A model generated the notes under the pieces. It was not told the DNA's origin. It worked only from the letters and a program-made list of their open reading frames with translations, and searched no databases. Positions 22,529-33,364 of a stretch of DNA of 64,000 nt are shown piece by piece; position 1 is the stretch's first letter; every line of letters starts with the position of its first letter. The stretch is from the NCBI GenBank assembly GCA_032718475.1, contig JAUCBJ010005019.1, forward strand, positions 1 through 64,000, in the 5' to 3' direction. The DNA comes from Nemertoderma westbladi (lineage: Eukaryota; Xenacoelomorpha; Nemertodermatida; Nemertodermatidae). A program made the position numbers and the translations under genes.

Positions 22529-25505
22529 ATCTGAGGCAAGTCACAAGACTAGCCTCAGTAAACACCCTAACACTCGGGTCCCCAATGCGACAAGGTTAGC
22601 TGACTGCCTTGGCCGATAAGCTTTCTCTTAGTGCAGTGGGTGTTCAAGAGCACCGAATGCAGACTGGACAGACTGATGAAGTTCTGATTAAGGACATGGG
22701 GGGCGGTTGGCGACTCGCCCTCGCTTCAGCAGATCATAGTGCCAATGGTGGAATTGGTCTATTGATGAATCCAACTGCACATGCAACATTGGACAAAATA
22801 GACTAAACCTCTAACCGCATCATCCTTTGCCACTTCTCATGTTCTGGAAGACTGGCTAAGAAGTTTCCTAAGGTGGTTCTGATTATGTGCTACTCTCCAA
22901 CTGGTGTTGCCCCTGTAGAGGAGGTGGAAAATTTCTACCAGAATCTACAAGCAGCTACTGATGGAGTGGATCAGCATGCATTCTTAACATTCCTGAGAGA
23001 CTTTAATGCAAGTCTGCATCAATCACCTACATCACCCTGGGTCTATAGCAATAGTGTTAACCGAAATTCCATGCATCTTCAGGATTTTATCTCTGGAAAT
23101 GGATTGTTTTCGGCTGGAACCCAGTTCAAGAAGCGAACTGGAAAGCTATGGACTCATAGTGGACCAAGTGGTCACAAGTCCCACATAGACCATATCCTGT
23201 TTCGTAGGAAATACAGGAGCTCTATACAAGACTGTAATGCATTTACACTACGACCCTTCTCCAGTGATCACCGCCTTATTGTGGCCAAGGTAAGACTTAG
23301 TCTGCATGCTAGCAGAACAACGAAATCTGCCTTGCCGCGGCTTGACTGGTCCTCTCTGTTGTGAGATCCAGCTTCACACTACAGCTGAGCAACAGGTGTG
23401 ACGTTCTTGCCTCTGAGGCGGCAGATCACTGAGGGCTATACTGCCTTTACAGAGGCAGTTAAGTTAGCAGCTGCAGAAACAGTTCCTGTGTATACCCTCG
23501 AAACAGGAAACGGGCCCCCTCGACTGTCAACAAAATTCAGAAATGCCGAAATGACCGCTACAACGTGCAGAAAGAGTCCCGACTCAAACAGACTACAGCA
23601 GCCAAGAATGCAGTTAAGGCTGCATCTAGGTCCCTGAACAGGCAGTACTTTGTTAATTTACAGGAGCTAATCAACCAACAGGTTGATGCCACCAATGATG
23701 CTGACGACAGCAGGCAATCATCCCAGGCATGGAGATCGATCAACTTGCTTGCTGGTCGAAAAAGCCAACCAACCACCAAAGTTAAGGCTGAATCACCAGC
23801 CGATCGCCTCAATGGTTGGAAGGCCCACTTTGAAAAGCTCCTCAATAATGACAGGGTATTGCCTGATAACTTTATAGAAGTAAAAGTGTCTTGAGTCTGT
23901 ACTCCCAGATATTCCAATTGGTGATATCTCCTCTGCAGAAGTGAAGGCTGCTGCAAAGAGCATTAAGACCAATCGTGCCAGTGGAGTAGATGGTGTTCCC
24001 CCTGAGGTCTTTAAAATACCTGAGTGTTTAAAGCTCATCTATCCCATCATAGTAGACATGTACCGAACAACAAGAGTCCCACAAGAAATGAAAACAAATA
24101 AGTTGGTGCCAGTTCCCAAGAAGGGCAACCTAACACTCTATGGTTCTTTTCGGGGAATCTCATTGATCTCGATTGCTGCAAAGCTATACAATAGAATTAT
24201 ATTAAATCGCATCAGGGATCCCATTGAGAGACAGCTCGGTGGTAATCAGAATGGGTTCCGTAAAGGTCGTGGGACCATGGAGCCCATTTTGGCACTTAGA
24301 AGGATAATTGAAGAGTTATCAAAAAAGAAAGACAGGCATCTGGCTGTTATCTTTGTTGACTTCTTCAAGGCCTTTGATTCAGTCTCTCGCTCACGTATGT
24401 TCAGCATACTTTCATTATATGGGATTCCTGATGAAATAATTGCAGCAATCAGATCAGTATACGATGGTTCGACAACATTTGTGTCTACTGTTGATGGTGA
24501 CACAGAACCATTTGAAGTGTTATGGGGCGTCCTCCAGGGAGACACACTTGCACCATTTTTGTTCATAAGTGTGGTTGACATGTTATACGCATGTCCTTAG
24601 ATCATCTTAACGATGATGGAGTGATGATAATTCCACCTACTGGCTCCAGCTGTCGAGGAAATCCTGCCAAGTACCTAACTGATCTAGACTTTGCTGATGA
24701 CTTAGGAGTACACTCAGAATCACTAGAGGGAGCCCAACGGCTCTTCAGCTCATTAGAACAGGCTGCTTCTAGTGTTGGACTTTTTATTAACTCCAGAAAG
24801 ACCAAAACTTTGAAAGTTAACTTTGAAAGTCATCAGCAAGTCTCTGACCGGATGAGCATAAGCTCAAAGGATGGTATGCTTGAGCATGTGGACAACTTCT
24901 GTTACCTGGGATCATGGATCCGGAAGTCAGGTGAGGACCTTAGAATACATATAGGGAAAGCCATGGGCAGCCTTGAATAGGCTTTCAGGATTTGGAAGTC
25001 ACTGAGAATTAATCGGAAACTTAAGGTCCAATTATTTAGCGCAGCAGTAGTTCCAGTAATCCTCTATGGGAGTCCATGCTGGGCTCTAACTGCTGAGGAC
25101 ACCAAATCTCTGGATGGCACATTCACAAGAATGCTACGCCGGGTTCATTGTGTCAAGTACAATGCACACATCTCCAACCAGACACTATATAACATTGGAG
25201 GTGTCTCATTGGTTCCCCCAAGCTTGACACTAGAACAAAGTTGCCTCCGCTTTGCAGGACATTGTTTTTGCTGTGAGGACAAGCCAGTGCATAATCTTGT
25301 GCTTTGGCAGCCTCATGGAGTGAATAAGCATGGTGGACAGCACATGAAATTCTTGAGACACATCTTAAAGGATACTGAAGATGCGGATGATCTAGCAAAT
25401 GTCATGGGCAATAGGGAGTTGTGGTGGCGCAATTTTGTTGTCAAGCCGGCACAGCATTCTTAAAAATGCAGCTGCAATGCAGCATGCCGATCCTAGTAGT
25501 AGTAG
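22529..25505 (+). mobile_element. LINE-A, longest copy: endonuclease plus reverse transcriptase, inactivated
   Basis: Non-LTR retrotransposon in broken frames. Endonuclease part (about 22540-23364): -LSAVGVQEHRMQTGQTDE- with the catalytic QE, -LIMCYSPTGVAP-, -FLRDFNASL- (the usual GDFN has become RDFN), and -FSSDHRLIVAKV- with SDH. RT part (about 23941-24980): -RASGVDGVPPEVFK-, -FRGISLISIAAKLYNR-, -QNGFRKGRGTMEP-, -IFVDFFKAFDSVSRSR-, -GVLQGDTLAPFLF-, -LDFADDLG-. A C-terminal domain (25131-25462) follows. Stops and frameshifts lie near 22806, 23364, 23890, 24600 and 24978. The 3' end is a short non-coding tail (tgcagcatgccgatcc) followed by a TAG microsatellite at 25494-25505. Clade not assigned; the endonuclease resembles RTE-type proteins. 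Confidence 0.92.
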
Positions 25506-27905
25506 ATATACAGCCAGTCTAAACAAACATGAGAAACTTTGCAACCTTTTCCTATCCATGCAAAACCTTAGTCAGTTTAAGGAAATGCCATTTTATGTTA
25601 ACCCATCCAGCTGTTCAGTTGCAGCAACCCCCACCCACGGAATCTCACTGATTCTGTGGAATGATAAAGGAGCACCTAGCACAATAGAAAATACATCCGA
25701 TGAAATATTTACTAATACTGACATTCTGCTCCTAACTGAGACTTTAGAAGAAGATCTTCATATTCCTGGTTATATATGAACTAATGTCCCATGTGATAAG
25801 GGGCAAACATGGTAGGCCTTATGGCTGAATTACTGTTGCCAACCACACGCAATATAAGGAGGAAATCAAATGCAACTACAAAAGTGAAAACGTCGTTACT
25901 GTTTCAACCCCTCAACCTGAGATAATATCTGCTTACTAAACCAGATACCGATGTGGAAGATATATTTTTAGAATTAACATCAGTGATCAATGCGGCTTGA
26001 CCCCGAACTGACACACCGATGATCATTATAGCAGGCGACTTCAATTGCCGTGTCGATGGTGACAGTACACGGGGCGACCTGGTGAGTGATGGCTTTTTAT
26101 GGGCTGGTTTAATTTGTGTATCTGACCCTGATGTGCCGACCTATTTATTTTGGAATGGTCAAAGCACTATAGATCTGGTTTATGTTGACTCATCTCTAAC
26201 AAACTCTATGGAGATATCGGTTATTCCAACTGTGAATAGTAATTACGTACGAACGTGTACGAATCGATTTATCCTTAGCCAATGCACATGGTCAACGGAA
26301 TGAGAGAACACAGAGAATAAATAACATTAATATTGACACCCTATCCTCATACATCGATCTAGACCACTTCAACTATATCACACAAGATGACATCGATACA
26401 GCGAGCAATTACATTAACAAATCTCTCTCTGATGCAGCTTCCACTCATCATAAGAGAAACTCAAAGTCTTTTTTTAACAAGGAATGCTATAGGCTACAAA
26501 AAGTGTTAAAGGCAAGTCACACACTAGTGCTCACACAACCAAGCGATGCAAACCGCCACAACTACTCAGACTTAAAGCGGAACTATTTATTCCACCTATG
26601 AACAACAATGAAGATATATGAGAGCAAACAAGAACAGATACTGATTGAGCGCTGTGAGGAGAAATCAAAGAATTCTGGAAAATTTCTATACGGAAACGTA
26701 AACACTTAACCCAGCTGAAGCATAGGAATTCCACTTCTCCAAACTAATGGTTAACCATGATGTTGACAAGACACTGCCAGATCTACCAGAACAGCCAACA
26801 TGTTAAAATGCGGCAGGCAGTTGTTTTATTTGTACCTAATTTTGGGTTTTTTGTGTAAATAATGTTATTATTACTTAGGGAGAAGAAGGCTAATGGAAAT
26901 GCTACTATAATTTTTATATTTTAGTTTATTTTATATAAGAAAATCATATTAGTTACCATAGAGAAATTAGGAGAGAGTTAATCAGCGGGACATTTTAAGT
27001 CATATTGGAGAATTAGGGGACATTCTGAGTACATCTACATTTACACGGACTATGTGGGAACATTCTTTGTTTATTATACTGGCGGTGTTGCATAATAATG
27101 AAAATTAATATAAATAAATAAAAATAACAGAGGGGGACAAACTATCCACCCCCACTCCTATTCAGCCTTGTTGTCGCCGATCTTCCCACTCCACTATCAT
27201 ATTGTTTGCTGTTTAATGTACATGTATGCAGATGATGTTGCCTTCACAGGAAATTCCATTGAGGAGCTCCAGGCCTGTCTAGATAAATTTTCAACATACT
27301 GTAAAGAGAATCATCTAATAGCTAAAATAAGTCTAAAACGAAATCAATGAAATTCCGCCGTGGTGGCAGATTGTGTCGACATCCTCACATACCAAGGGAC
27401 CCAAATAGAGTTTGTAAATTCGTTTGAGTATCTTGTGGTAGTGCTGACCCCAACGCAACGTTGACCACATCCGGCCAATATCGCCACCTACACAAACGTG
27501 GCTTATCTGCCTGCATGAGGTTATCATCTAAAGTAAATCTCAACATCATAGCCTTTATCTACAGCTGAGAGATTATGGAAACAGGTAATTCTCCCGGCAT
27601 CGACTTATGGATGCAATGTCTACTGTGTGGAGCCAGAGAATGTTAGTTGTGTACTACACGTACAATTAGTAAGAAGTTTCTTCTGGAAATTATGGTGTGG
27701 TATTAGCAATTACGCCTCCACCAGTGCTATACTAGATGCCATTGATCACCAGCCCGAGATTAGCTATACTACTATCATTGGGCTATATCACTGGGCGCCC
27801 TAACTCGATAAAGACGCCGGACCGCAGCTCAGTGCCTCTCCAATGGATCTCATCACAAGATTTGTCGGAGTAGTAGCTGCTGGAGAGCTACACCAACCAG
27901 CACTT
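25506..27905 (+). mobile_element. LINE-B: second non-LTR family, endonuclease and RT remnants
   Basis: Begins directly after the LINE-A TAG tail. The frame at 25399-25779 reads into -WNDKGAPSTIENTSDEIF- and -NTDILLLTETLEEDLHIPGY- (start of an APE-type endonuclease). The frame at 26019-26303 has -MIIIAGDFNCRVDGDSTRG- with GDFN and -WNGQSTIDLVYVDSSL-. The RT appears from about 27220 as -MYADDVAFTGNSIEELQACL- (YADD), then in broken frames -ILPASTYGCNVYC- and -RSFFWKLWCGISNYASTSAI-. An unrelated AT-rich stretch of about 350 bp (26790-27140) interrupts it, and most of the RT core is missing. The same family occurs in reverse at 43.3-45.0 kb. Confidence 0.85.
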
Positions 27906-27996
27906 ATAAGCTCAAAGGATGGCATGCTTGACCATGTGGACGACTTCTGTTAACTGGGATCATGGATCCGGAAGTCAGGTGAGGACCTTCGAATAC
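27906..27996 (+). mobile_element. LINE-A fragment, 91 bp
   Basis: Matches LINE-A over the segment encoding -SSKDGMLEHVDDFCYLGSW- and -IRKSGEDLRI-, here with one stop (tgttaactggg). It joins the LINE-B remnant directly on the left and unrelated sequence on the right. It has lost both ends. Confidence 0.85.
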
Positions 27997-28074
27997 ATTA
28001 ATATTCTACAATTCATACATTTTGAGTTGCTTTGCCTGAATCCTAGTATATATTTATATTACTAGTATTTTTAT

Positions 28075-28360
28075 CTTATTATCTATAATTTTTATTTTAT
28101 AACGAACGTGTCTTTATTAGACAGGGTAGTTTTTGTCTAAAGCTGAGGCCGGCAAAAACACGATGGATGTTTGTATGTTGTATGTTTGGATGTATGTATG
28201 TATAACCACCAAATGGCTTCAAACCACTTGCATGTATTGGTAAATTGTAAACGGGACTATTTATCAATTAGTATCTAGTTGTTGAATAAAAAAGTTGGGA
28301 ACGATTCGATGTGCGATATTCGAAATATTAGCATTATTATCAACATTATAGAACGCGAAA
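28075..28360 (+). repeat. Interspersed repeat family R1, copy 1
   Basis: Contains gtctaaagctgagg, tataaccaccaaatggctt and ttgttgaataaaaaagtt. The left half matches the reverse complement of 59560-59735, and the right half matches the reverse complement of 52335-52475. Three partial copies define one dispersed, non-coding repeat of at least 290 bp. Class unknown. Confidence 0.75.
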
Positions 28361-28959
28361 TTAAATACCCACAACTACACTTTTACAGCTGAACAACATT
28401 TCACTACTTATTGTCAATTGGAGTTACGTATATTAATTATATCGTTAATTATTGTTCTATCTATATTCAGTCAGTTAGTGTAAATGTCTATAATATGTAT
28501 ATATTGTATCTATAGGGCCTATTGTCATCGTTATAATATTGTCATCAACTAAGGCTAAGCTCAATTGTTATTGTAATGTAAAGGCTAAGTATATCTGTGA
28601 CATTTACAACAGCTAGTCTGTTTAAGACAGGTTCATTTAAAGCCATCTTGATTTCGTTCTAGTGTGGTACAGTAGAAACCTTAACCCATGGTAGTACAAT
28701 AAACGTCCTGATTTCAATATTATACTTGTTTAGAGTTCTACACCCAGAGCCCGGGGTCCGAGTCAGCATTTACCAACACGAGGGGCGTGTCGACAACAAA
28801 AGTACCGCAGCGGTCGACTAGCCGCCGACCGTTAGCCACGCAGGCACATCAAGGAAGAACGGAAGAGAGAGAAACTTCTCTGCACCCATGATACACATGC
28901 CGGAGAGGGGACCTGCCGTTTATTGGCCAGCTTCATATTGGTTTAATATTATTACTCAC
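28361..28959. other. Intergenic with a GC-rich patch at 28740-28925
   Basis: The left part is AT-rich. From about 28740 the composition changes to GC-rich (cccggggtccgag, gcggtcgactagccgccgacc) just after an aataaa near 28699. This could be a remnant of an LTR end and leader, but no partner LTR or gag-pol frame was found. Confidence 0.35.
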
Positions 28960-30268
28960 AGAACCTTTTACTCTGTGGAACCTTTTATTGTGGAACATTT
29001 TACTCTGTGGAACCTTTCACTGTCGAACCTTTTATTGTGGAACATTTTACTCTGTGGAACCTTTTACTGTGGAACATTTTACTCTGTGGAACCTTTCACT
29101 GTCGAACCTTTTATTGTGGAACATTTTACTCTGTGGAACCTTTCACTGTCGAACCTTTTATTGTGGAACATTTTACTCTGTGGAACCTTTTACTGTGGAA
29201 CATTTTACTCTGTGGAACCTTTCACTGTCGAACATTTTACTGTGGAACCTTTTACTCAGTGGAACCTTTTACTGTGGAACCTTTCACTGTGGAACCGTTT
29301 ACTATGTGGAACCGTTTACTATGTGGAAGTATTTACTCTGTGGAAACTTTTACTCTGTGCAACCTTTTACTTAGAACATTTTACTCTGTGGAAACTTTTA
29401 CTGTCAAACCTTTCACAGTGGAACCTTTTACTCTGTGCAACCTTTCACAGTGGAACCTTTTACTCTGTGCAACCTTTCACAGTGGAACCTTTTACTCTGT
29501 GCAACCTTTTACAGTAGAACCAAGTTTCTCTGTGGAACCTTTTACTCTGTGGAACATTTTACTCTGTAGATCCTTTCATTGTGGAACCTTTTTTTCCTGT
29601 GGAACCTTTTACTCTGTGGAACCTTTAACTCTGTGGAACCTTTTACGCTGCGGAACCTTTTTCTCTGTTGAACCTTTCATTGTGGAACCTTTTTGCCTAT
29701 GGAACCTTTACTCTATGGAACCTTTTACTGTAGAACCTCCTTCTTCTCTTTGGAACCTTTTACTCTGGAACCTTTTACGCTGTGGAAATTTTACTCTGTG
29801 AAACCTTTCATTGTGGAACCTTTTACTCTGTGGAATCTTTAAACTGTGTAACATTTTACGCTGGGGAACCTTTCACTTTGGAACCTTTTTCTCTGTGGAA
29901 CCTTTTACTCTGTGGAGCCTTTTATACTGTGGAATCGTTTACACTGTGGAACCTTTTACACTGTGGAACCTTTCACTGTGGAACCTTTCACTGTGGAACC
30001 TTTTACTCTGTTGAACCTATCATTGTAGAACCTTTTTCTCTGTGGAACCTTTTACTCTGTAGAACCTTTTACTCTGTAGAACCTTTTACTCTGTGGAGCC
30101 TTTTATACTGTGGAACTTTTTACTCTGTGGAACCTTTTACTCTGTGTATCCTTTCACTGTGGAACCTTTTACTCTGTGGAACATTTCACTCTGTGGAACC
30201 TTTTACGCTGTGGAACCTTTTACGCTGTGGAACCTTTTACTCTGTGGAACCTTTTACTGCGTTACCTA
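28960..30268. repeat. 17-bp minisatellite, about 1.3 kb
   Basis: Roughly 80 units of aaccttttactctgtgg and variants of 14-17 bp (for example aaccttttactgtgg and aacctttcactgtcg). Near the left end, groups of three units repeat as a higher-order block. The consensus contains no stop codon in any + frame, and 17 is not a multiple of three, so three overlapping long + frames appear (28888-29517, 28988-29374, 29007-29801). They are artefacts of the repeat and not proteins. Confidence 0.95.
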
Positions 30269-30285
30269 TTTCTCTGATTAAAGTG

Positions 30286-30914
30286 GTAGGGTACCCTAAC
30301 AATATTTGAAATAAAATAATAATAAATAATAATATTAATTAATTATTAATTAATAAAATAATAATATTAATAAATTAATTAATTATTAATCTATTATTTA
30401 AGATCAAAATTTTCCGAAGATTACAGAAATTTGGTTTTTATAGGCATAGGATACGGCTAAGGTGCCCAAATATCTGTATGTCGGTCTGTCTGAAAAGTCT
30501 GTCAAAACTGACAGACAGACAGACCGACAGACAGACAGTCTAGATTTGGTCAAACTCAAAAACTGACTATCAGAAATAAAATCACCGACCAGGAAAACCC
30601 GTATATCGGAATTTTTAGGCAGGTGGTGTACTTATTTATTTTTTACAACCAGTTAATTGAATAATCACTCGTTTTTTATAAAAAATGGCGGGAAGCTTTG
30701 AAAACTTTGAATGTCTTTTTCTCTAAACCATAAACCCAAACATAAACAAAAAAACAAATTTAATTTTAAATTTTTTTTAGTCTTGCTCTTGTCCGAATGG
30801 TTGATACAGCTACCTGCAAAATTACAGGAAATTTTATTTACGAGTTCTCTCAAAAAGGTAGGCCGTACATTTTGTTTAATAGTAAAAGATTAAGAAAACC
30901 TTAGGGTACCCTAC
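30286..30914. mobile_element. TIR-bounded repeat interrupting the minisatellite (family R2)
   Basis: The segment starts with gtagggtaccctaa (30286-30299) and ends with its reverse complement ttagggtaccctac (30901-30914). The TIR itself is nearly palindromic. Minisatellite units lie on both sides (28960-30268 and 30922-30985). Inside is a hairpin of gtctgtctg/cagacagac at 30480-30540 and a segment, 30500-30720, that is related to 61436-61660 in the same orientation (cagacagaccgacag, ggcgggaag). No coding frame is credible. Confidence 0.75.
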
Positions 30915-30921
30915 AAACTTA

Positions 30922-30985
30922 AACCTTTTACACTGTGGAACCTTTTACTTTGTGGAACCTTTTACTGGAACCTTTTTCCTGTGGA
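30922..30985. repeat. Distal piece of the 17-bp minisatellite
   Basis: About four units of aaccttttacactgtgg type, the same repeat as 28960-30268, separated from it by the TIR-bounded insertion. Confidence 0.9.
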
Positions 30986-32350
30986 CGCTTTGACCATAAG
31001 CGCAGGGAAACTTCTTATAAACACGGGATGCGAATCAAAGCTTTAAACCCTTATAATGTTCCAAAATCCCCTTAAGACGGCATGTCGTTCCATTTTAACG
31101 TTTAGATTAAACCCTTATGACACGGATAGCAAGAAGCGTACATTGACTATAAAAACATATAGCGTCAAAATAGGTCAAACATATTGGCCACTCCACGCTG
31201 CTGTATTTTAAATGGAAAATATGTACCGGAGATGCTGTACTACTGTATAAGAAGAAGGACACCCTGGAAATAATGACTCCTCATTTCAATATTGCTTCAC
31301 TTTTTTCCTACAATTTAATGCGTTATGCATACAAGAACAAAGTGATTTACGATTTTAAAATCTTGCAGCAAGATTTGGAGAAGAGACTCTTTCATCTTAT
31401 ATACAGTAATTTACACGAACTTGCATTATGCAAATCGTTTTCTTAATAAGCGCTTTGAAATTCACAGGACACTTGAATAAATGTACATGGAGAAAGTCGG
31501 TGATCATGAATGAATGAATATAAATCACCAGAAATATTTGAAAATCCAAGGCTCTACCAACAGCTATGTAATGTCAATTCATTTACTCTACTGTACAACT
31601 AACATTTGTAACAACTTACTGTAGAGTGTAGTGTGGTGTAATCTGTATCCAATGAGTTACTTGGCAACAGGGTACAACAATGTAGAATACAGTGTTTGTT
31701 GTTAATAATAATTTGATTGTGAATTATGGTGGTACCGGTACCGATAGAGTAAGTACAGTAGGCCCTAGTCCTTATTGAGCAAACCCAATCAATCATGGCC
31801 TAATTAATTAAATACAGTATATAAAGAAAACTAGACAACAACCTAATGCACAAATAATACTTTAGTGTCGGTCGTAGGGAATTTTGAAGTTAAAAATAAC
31901 AATTAATACGATTAGGCCTAGTGTAATATCTGTCTGTAGGCCTACCAATTATTTATAAACAATTATCATAGATGTTTTTCACTTAAAAATAAGAGTTTCA
32001 ATAAAATGGGTTACGGTAACTTATTACTGTAGGCCTACTGTATCTCTTATACATATTTGATTTTTTTCCTGATCAAGTTTAGATTTGTATGCCGCGTTTG
32101 TTTATAATACATGGACGCCACACCCCCTTTAATCCGGCAGTGCATTAAATTAAAGAATGAATTAAAGAATTAATATAGATAGCTGGTGTAAAGGCCTACC
32201 TGCCTACTGTAATTCTATTGTAGTAATTACACTAATAATTGTGTTTGCTGCTGTATTATTAAAATTATTTTAATATTATTAAAGATATTGATGTTTTTTA
32301 TCGTTAATATACAGTTATCGTTATCGTATTCTTATTAAATGTAACAAACA
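30986..32350. other. Intergenic, upstream of the PIH1D2-like gene
   Basis: AT-rich. Palindromic words such as ggtaccggtacc (31731) and taggcctac are frequent. No gene and no clear promoter element were recognised; the start codon follows gtaacaaaca. Confidence 0.4.
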
Positions 32351-33364
32351 ATGGCAGTTTCACATGACACTTCGGCATCCTTTATGAAACGCGCCCAGAC
32401 TATTTGGGAAATGTTAGACGATCTCGCGGAATCCAACCCCGAGGGCTATAAAAAGATTCTTCAGAAGAGCAAAGAGGATTTCCAGGAAACATACTCTCCT
32501 CCCGCATTCTATAAATGTATAAGATGTTCTGCGATTTGCGACAAAATCATATACCCTGTGATTATTTACGTCCACGGTTGGTGTCGCATTCCAAAACCGA
32601 AATCAGATAACGACCCAATTATGCTCTGCAGCAGCGATGCTGAATTAGCCGACAAGGTAGATAAACTTACTGATGTTGTCTTAGTCCATATTGCTTGCAA
32701 TTCAGAGGTTATTTCAGAGGCAAAACTAGACGTTGAAATGGAGTCGATGTTGTTTACGTTGTGCTTAACCTTCGTTGAGAGACAGTTTAAACTAGCCTTG
32801 CTTCCAAAGGGTTATGCACATTATAGAGCTAATGAAGTGGAAGCCCCTGAAAAAGTAGGTAGACTATTTGAGAGCGCCAAGAATAGAAACCCGGATTACA
32901 ATGGCTGCAAATATATTTTCGCGAAGAAACCGGAGACGGAAAAAGAAGAAAAGTTTTCGATGTTAAGCGAATTACGAAATATTGTTCCGGTTGATTCTGA
33001 TCGAATGAAAAGTACTGAAGAGAAAAATAGAGAAATTAACTTATTGCTGCCAAAAAAAACGGAACAAATTCTAAATAAAGGAATACTAGTTGAAGAAGTT
33101 AAAGACACTGTCACAGAACCCTGTCATACTGTAGTTAATGACACTGATGTGATTACTGTGAGTGTTGATCTACCAGGGATAACCTCAGTTGGAGAATGTG
33201 TTCTCGATGTCTCATCCAATGATCTATTATTAACTGCTGGCGGTGAGAAGAAGTTCAAACTGCGTATTAAGTTTCCCTCTTCCGTCGATGATTTGAACGT
33301 TTCCGCTAAATTTATAAAGAAAAAACATAAATTAATTTTAATTGCAAAAAAGTTGATAAATTAA
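32351..33364 (+). CDS. PIH1D2: PIH1 domain-containing protein 2-like, intronless
   Basis: A 337-residue protein from ATG at 32351 to TAA. PIH1 proteins are HSP90 co-chaperone adaptors; PIH1D2 belongs to the cytoplasmic machinery that pre-assembles axonemal dynein arms or related complexes. N-terminal part: -WEMLDDLAESNPEGYKKIL-, the hallmark of the PIH1D2 branch, followed by a PIH1 N-domain to about residue 170. A charged linker follows. The C-terminal CS-like domain (about 255-337) reads -ITVSVDLPGITSVGECVLDV-, -DLLL- and -AKFIKKKHKLILI-, closely resembling human PIH1D2 as I know it. There is no intron, whereas the vertebrate gene has several. A possible polyadenylation signal aataaa lies at 33633. 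Confidence 0.92.
   Translation: MAVSHDTSASFMKRAQTIWEMLDDLAESNPEGYKKILQKSKEDFQETYSPPAFYKCIRCSAICDKIIYPVIIYVHGWCRIPKPKSDNDPIMLCSSDAELADKVDKLTDVVLVHIACNSEVISEAKLDVEMESMLFTLCLTFVERQFKLALLPKGYAHYRANEVEAPEKVGRLFESAKNRNPDYNGCKYIFAKKPETEKEEKFSMLSELRNIVPVDSDRMKSTEEKNREINLLLPKKTEQILNKGILVEEVKDTVTEPCHTVVNDTDVITVSVDLPGITSVGECVLDVSSNDLLLTAGGEKKFKLRIKFPSSVDDLNVSAKFIKKKHKLILIAKKLIN

Noticed and set aside
23558-24038. Minus-strand frames of 81-132 codons in the LINE-A copy
   Set aside because: They are antisense shadows of the LINE-A endonuclease-RT coding strand.
28690-28925. Possible LTR end and leader (aataaa, then a sharp change to GC-rich sequence)
   Set aside because: No second LTR, no convincing primer-binding site and no gag-pol frame were found nearby.
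28888-30309. Several 128-264-codon frames reading repeated -WNLLLCGTFYSVEPF- peptides
   Set aside because: They follow from a 17-bp minisatellite whose consensus has no stop in any forward frame; all three frames give the same peptides shifted, and there is no independent coding evidence.
32100-32145. taatccggcagtg resembling the hAT terminus seen at 17.9 kb
   Set aside because: No matching opposite end or 8-bp duplication was found, so it may be chance or an orphan end.
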